A stretch of 10,919 bases of DNA from JBLHKE01 sp047619485 (GTDB lineage Bacteria > Verrucomicrobiota > Verrucomicrobiia > Verrucomicrobiales > DEV007): NCBI GenBank assembly GCA_047619485.1, contig JBLHKE010000208.1, forward strand, positions 1 to 10,919. The letters run 5' to 3'. The notes below the pieces were generated by a model, which searched no databases, was not told where the DNA came from, and was given only the letters and a program-made list of their open reading frames with translations. This document shows, one piece after another, positions 8,101-10,919 of the stretch. Within the stretch, counting starts at the first letter, position 1, and each line of letters opens with the position of its first letter. A program made the position numbers and the translations under genes.

Positions 8101-10102
8101 CAACGAGCGCAAGTTCTTCCACTGGGAACTCGAATACGTCGACCTGTTTGCCGAGCGCGGCGGTTTTGATCTGATTCTGGGGAATCCTCCGTGGGTGCAA
8201 ATTGCATGGAGTGAGGACGACCTTTTAGCAGAGTCGAATCCATTTATCCTGACTCGCGGCTATTCGGCTCCCAAAACTCGAAAATGGGCAGAAGAAAATG
8301 GAGTGCTCGACGATCCGAAACAACGCGCGGATTATTTTGGTGAATACTTGGAATTCAGCGGCACACAGGAGTATCTCAACGCGAACCAAAATTACTCCTT
8401 GTTGAAGGGCCAAAAGGCGAACCTTTACAAGTGCTTTCTTCCACGCGCATGGAGCCTGACAAATCAGTATGGAGCGACTGGGTTCCTTCACCCTGAGGGA
8501 ATATACGATGATCCAAAGGGAGGAGCTCTTCGGAAAAATCTATACCCGCGCTTGCGCAGGCACTTCCAATTTCAGAACGGATTATTCCTCTTTCCTGATG
8601 TTGCACATCGCGCCAAGTATTCGATCAACATCTACGGAGGCCCGTCTACGCCCAAAATCACGTCCATTTCCAACCTTTTCGCGGTCAAGACAGTTGACCG
8701 ATGCTTTACACATTCAGGAAGCGAAATTCCTCCCGGATTCAAGGATGACGAGGGCCACTGGGCACTAACGGGCCACCGAGATCGGATCGTTAGAATCGGG
8801 GAAAAGGAACTTTCTCTTTTCGCTCGCCTATACGACACCGAAGAAACTCCCCTCCTCGAAGCACGTTTACCATCGCTACACACGAACCAATTGGTGGCGG
8901 TTCTGGAGAAGTTTGCTGACTTCCCGAAACGAGTTATCGACCTCGGCGAAGAAGTCTTCGCGACTCAGCACTGGAATGAAGTTAATGCTCAAAATGATGG
9001 CACCCTCGAGCGCGAAACGAGATTCCCTATTTCACCGGAACAGATGATCTTTTCTGGCCCTCATTTTTACGTCGGAAACCCAATATATAAAACTCCGCGA
9101 GAAATATGCACAGAAAAAGGTCACTACGACATACTCGATCTTGCGTTCTTGCCGGACGATTATCTGCCAAGAACAAATTATCGCCCAAGCTGCTCGTCCG
9201 AAATCTATGTTCAACGCACGCCGACAATCGACTGGGACAGAAATAGAAAAGTCACAGATTTTTATCGCTTGGCCTGGAGGCGCATGCTCCCGCCAGCGAA
9301 TGAAAGAACGTTGATAGCGACGATTCTCCCAAAGGAATCCGCGCATCTACATACAGTGGTTTCCGCGTCCTTCGGGTCGAGCTATGAAATGCTCAATGTA
9401 ACCGCGTGGATGCAATGCATCGTCGGAGATTACTCCATTAAGGTTTCTGGAAAAAACGATCTGACATCAGGCGGGCTCTTCTCTTTTCCTTACATTGCTT
9501 CTAGTTGCTCGATGCCGCTGCGAGTATTGGCCCTCAACTGCCTCACCACGCACTACGCCGATCTCTGGTCGGAATGTTGGGACGAGGGCTTCCGCGCCCA
9601 GAGCTGGTATGGCGACGATCCGCGCCTCGACCCGGACTTTTGGCGCCAGCTGACGCCCGAGTGGGGGCGGGATTGCGCCTTGCGCACCGACTACGCCCGC
9701 CGCTGGGCGCTGGTCGAGCTCGACGTCCTCGTCGCCCGCGAACTCGGCCTCACCCTCGAAGAGCTCCAGACCATCTACCGCGTCCAGTTCCCCGTCATGC
9801 GCCAGTACGAGGCCGACACCTGGTATGACCAGAACGGCCGCATCGTCTTCACCAACAGCAAAGGCCTCCCCGGCGTCGGCTACCCCCGCAACGCCAAACC
9901 CAAAGAAGGCGACCCCATCGGCTGGAACGACATCAAAGACCTCCAAACCGGCGCCGCCCAACGCACCATCACCGACACCACCCTCCCGACCGGCCCCGTA
10001 GAACGCATCATCACCTACCAAGCCCCTTTCACCAAATGCAACCGCGAGACCGACTACGAACAGGTGTGGGCGACGCTGGATCAAATCAAGGAATCTGTCT
10101 AA
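5108..10102 (+). CDS. Giant Eco57I/PglX-like N6-adenine DNA methyltransferase
   Basis: At 1664 residues this is longer than typical PglX or Eco57I-like enzymes (about 1000-1300). It should transfer a methyl group from S-adenosylmethionine to adenine N6 in a specific DNA site. Visible motifs: YYTPESL (559-565, near motif X); motif I CEMAVGSAAFL (599-609, where DPACGSGAFL is usual); FGVDLNP (654-660); and catalytic motif IV NPPW (1026-1029). Residues 1-~540 form a long N-terminal region with LRYLYRLLFCFYLEARPELGYLP (about 321-343), typical of large enzymes of this group; I see no certain nuclease motif. About 1100-1480 should be the target-recognition region, followed by a well-ordered C-terminal region. 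Motifs I and IV are over 400 residues apart, partly because of an in-frame palindromic insert near residues 738-775. ATG 5108 is chosen; an alternative is TTG 5096, which overlaps the helicase stop. Restriction function is unproven. Confidence 0.9.
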   Translation: MHGITNHREYYTEHYFAELLGGDLKDTLDGWRETALEFPDSEEHREPPARIRGLAREYFKSIERLQRSGGDEDAIAKQQRVFLTALLPILGYSLQPSWRALGEGSNAIRIPLLGEVTTQSGAPALWLIEALPPGASDDDLTSDPLGLSPAESQYTDDPQHDDPQLPGAPPASATGEPDRTWEDILSKDIYGLDEPPRWALFVSLGQIVLCDRMKWAERRFLSFDLREIFNRRDDPSFRAAAALLHRDSTCPTDGLSLLDGLDESSHKHAFAVSEDLKLAVVASIEDIANEAVWYIRNVRKEGVFNEPDQKLEQELTRGCLRYLYRLLFCFYLEARPELGYLPVKSEEYLKGYSIESLRDLEMIELETDEMRDGFFLHDSIKTLFRLIYDGRQHTEGDTLGLTDHSRQSIHQDFEIAPLQSHLFDPKGTPYLSKCRLRNHVLQRVIRRLSLGNAGRGRNSRAGRISYATLGINQLGAVYENLLSYSGFFAKEELFEVKPAKEDHNPLEHAYFVTAAQLEDYTDDERVYRQVEGANSLLRHEKGKFIYRLAGRARKKSASYYTPESLTQCLVKYALKERIGEKPEDENWLPADDVLRLTVCEMAVGSAAFLNEAVNQLAEAYLRRKQQELGETIPHEDYTRERQKVKMFLADNNVFGVDLNPTAVELAEISLWLNTIYEGAFVPWFGLQLANGNSLIGCRRETYATHLLVARKGKGGAKARWPEEAPVPLNYGEATHSTAPEGQPHGSRGSSEERATTPGTKPEPDPRPGGAPEPATRPNDGVYHWLLGDPGMSNYTDKVIKSLAKTQLDKFTAWRKTFVAPFDETDLPELVALSDAADELFRRHLETTQRLRRETTDPLTVWGQDEAVTAHIASSKRTTTHEKDKRWAKTIKHPYSPYSRLKLAMDYWCALWFWPIEKADLLPSRQQFLTEIGLLLGHIPGFSVQEEQGEFDSLIVEVQGHEIEIDQSELELGKDNETVVDTNKLCQQSDRLALVRTIANERKFFHWELEYVDLFAERGGFDLILGNPPWVQIAWSEDDLLAESNPFILTRGYSAPKTRKWAEENGVLDDPKQRADYFGEYLEFSGTQEYLNANQNYSLLKGQKANLYKCFLPRAWSLTNQYGATGFLHPEGIYDDPKGGALRKNLYPRLRRHFQFQNGLFLFPDVAHRAKYSINIYGGPSTPKITSISNLFAVKTVDRCFTHSGSEIPPGFKDDEGHWALTGHRDRIVRIGEKELSLFARLYDTEETPLLEARLPSLHTNQLVAVLEKFADFPKRVIDLGEEVFATQHWNEVNAQNDGTLERETRFPISPEQMIFSGPHFYVGNPIYKTPREICTEKGHYDILDLAFLPDDYLPRTNYRPSCSSEIYVQRTPTIDWDRNRKVTDFYRLAWRRMLPPANERTLIATILPKESAHLHTVVSASFGSSYEMLNVTAWMQCIVGDYSIKVSGKNDLTSGGLFSFPYIASSCSMPLRVLALNCLTTHYADLWSECWDEGFRAQSWYGDDPRLDPDFWRQLTPEWGRDCALRTDYARRWALVELDVLVARELGLTLEELQTIYRVQFPVMRQYEADTWYDQNGRIVFTNSKGLPGVGYPRNAKPKEGDPIGWNDIKDLQTGAAQRTITDTTLPTGPVERIITYQAPFTKCNRETDYEQVWATLDQIKESV
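7319..7418. repeat. REP-like palindromic element inserted in frame in the methyltransferase gene
   Basis: Three palindromes lie close together: GCCCC-GGA-GGGGC (7319-7331); a larger hairpin with arms CCGGGGGT (7345-7352) and ACCCCCGG (7373-7380); and GCGCCCC-GGA-GGGGCGC (7402-7418). Two short flanking palindromes that share the core GCCCCGGAGGGGC surround one larger central hairpin. That is the form of REP/BIME-type intergenic repeats, here inside a gene. The reading frame stays open through it and encodes a Pro/Gly/Ser/Arg-rich linker (about residues 738-775), quite unlike the ordered protein on either side. Resemblance to repeats of Opitutaceae-type Verrucomicrobiota is from memory. Confidence 0.7.
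8165..9530 (+). other. Compositionally distinct specificity segment of the methyltransferase
   Basis: From motif IV (NPPW, residue 1026) to about residue 1475 the gene has lower GC and more A/T-ending codons than the rest. Hand counts on 60-base samples: 39/60 GC at 7861-7920 and 40/60 at 9721-9780 in the flanks, against 30/60 at 8221-8280 and 22/60 at 9061-9120 inside. The antisense strand agrees: it has long open frames over the flanks (a by-product of high GC at third positions), while none that long spans this interval. The segment covers the presumed DNA target-recognition domain. Boundaries are by eye, to within about 50 bases. Confidence 0.65.
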
Positions 10103-10115
10103 TCTACCCGACTAC

Positions 10116-10919
10116 ATGATCACGAATATCCGAATTCAGAATTTCAAAGGATGGAGAGACACTCGCGAATTGCGGCTCGCCCCCATCACCGTGCTTTTCG
10201 GCGGGAATAGTTCCGGGAAATCGAGTATCGGCCAGTTTCTGATGATGTTGAAACAGACGACGGAGTCGAATGACCGCATCGCAGGGCTCCAACTCGGTGG
10301 CGGCCAGCGTTCGATCGTCGACATGGGAACATGGGAGGACATGGTCTATGGCCATAAATCGGAGACAGAATTGTCCTTTGATCTGGGTTGGGAACTGCCC
10401 GAGGCGATCACAGTGAACGATCCGATCAAGGACCGGGATGTCACTGGAAGCCATGTGTCACTTGCGGCCCACATGTGGCAATCACTGTCCAAAGAAGGAG
10501 CGGGCTCGGTCCGCTGCAAAGAATTTCGCTACTCGTTGTCCGAAGCAGAACAGGAGATACTGAACGCCCGGTTTGTCCCGTCGAAGAAGGAGCCCGGAAA
10601 GTATGAAGTCGGCGTGAGAGGGCTGAACCTGGTGCGCACCAAAGGACGAGGTTGGCATTTTCCTCCGCCACAACGATTTTACGGTTTTCCGAATGAGGTG
10701 AACGCCTATCACCAGAACGCGCAGGGTCTTGAGGACTTGAGCCTGTCCGTGGAGACACTGTTTCAAAGGATTGCCTACCTCGGTCCCCTGAGGGCCCACC
10801 CAAAGCGCCAATACATTTGGTCGGGGGAAACGCCGCCGGATGTGGGAATCGAGGGCGAGAACTGGTTGAGCGCCTATCTCAGCAGCGTTGAACGCAGGAT
10901 CAGTCCCGGCATGGGTGAG
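10116..10919 (+). CDS. AAA ATPase, DUF3696-like (partial, runs off right edge)
   Basis: The frame starts at ATG 10116, 13 bases after the methyltransferase stop, and stays open for 268 codons to the window edge. The N-terminus reads MITNIRIQNFKGWRDTRELR, the usual opening of ABC/SMC-like ATPases (beta strand, NFK/R, then strand). Walker A is G29-GNSS-G34-K35-S36, followed by a helix with QFLMMLKQT. Near residues 225-240 there is YLGPLRAHPKRQYIWSG, the element by which I assign it to the DUF3696/AAA_21-like group. The signature motif, Walker B and the C-terminal domain lie beyond the window. Such ATPases are common in defence loci, often beside a nuclease or methyltransferase, where they act as sensors or DNA-binding motors; the exact role here is inferred from position. 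No strong ribosome binding site is visible, in keeping with coupled translation. Confidence 0.85.
   Translation, partial: MITNIRIQNFKGWRDTRELRLAPITVLFGGNSSGKSSIGQFLMMLKQTTESNDRIAGLQLGGGQRSIVDMGTWEDMVYGHKSETELSFDLGWELPEAITVNDPIKDRDVTGSHVSLAAHMWQSLSKEGAGSVRCKEFRYSLSEAEQEILNARFVPSKKEPGKYEVGVRGLNLVRTKGRGWHFPPPQRFYGFPNEVNAYHQNAQGLEDLSLSVETLFQRIAYLGPLRAHPKRQYIWSGETPPDVGIEGENWLSAYLSSVERRISPGMGE

Noticed and set aside
6065..8200. 711-codon open frame on the minus strand
   Set aside because: It is antisense to the well-supported methyltransferase and rich in Gly, Val, Glu and Phe, as expected from the complement of a high-GC3 gene. It has no recognisable motif.
9467..10084. 205-codon open frame on the minus strand
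   Set aside because: It is a shadow of the GC-rich 3' end of the methyltransferase.
840..10102. Assignment of gene names drmC, drmD and drmMI (class 1 DISARM)
   Set aside because: DrmA and DrmB are not seen, gene order differs, and the helicase N-terminus does not look like DrmD as I remember it. The general resemblance is reported instead.

Overview
The window looks like part of a bacterial defence island. GC is fairly high and C/G-ending codons dominate much of it. An imperfect palindromic repeat (7319-7418) has the look of the short REP-type repeats I associate with Verrucomicrobiota such as Opitutaceae. That taxonomic guess is from memory and is only moderately secure. I saw no tRNA, rRNA, CRISPR array or complete insertion sequence.

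Layout. The left edge (1-382, minus strand) carries the N-terminal 127 residues of an unrecognised helical protein that runs off the window. A mostly non-coding stretch follows (383-839). It contains an 85-codon reading frame (569-826) whose start resembles the N-terminus of the large helicase further downstream, and it is probably a remnant or a stand-alone copy of that domain. From 840 on, everything large reads rightward as one apparent operon: a phospholipase-D-fold (HxK) nuclease-like protein (840-2165), an SNF2/RapA-type DEAH helicase (2175-5099), a very large Eco57I/PglX-like N6-adenine DNA methyltransferase (5108-10102), and the first 268 codons of an AAA ATPase of the DUF3696 kind (10116-10919, cut by the window end). 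Gaps between the genes are about 9, 8 and 13 bp.

How the genes may work together. A nuclease-like protein, a DNA translocase, a modifying methyltransferase and an SMC/OLD-like ATPase recall DISARM and BREX, in which methylation marks self and helicase/nuclease parts act on unmarked DNA. The set does not match either named system as I know them: no DrmA, DrmB, PglZ or BrxC is seen here, although the right side is cut off. It is best described as a DISARM/BREX-like four-gene candidate.

Marks of evolution. (i) The PLD gene probably carries a frameshift near its 3' end, next to a perfect 11-bp inverted repeat. (ii) A palindromic REP-like element sits in frame inside the methyltransferase gene. 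(iii) The part of the methyltransferase from catalytic motif IV through the presumed target-recognition domain (about 8165-9530) has clearly lower GC than both flanks, as expected if specificity was swapped by recombination.
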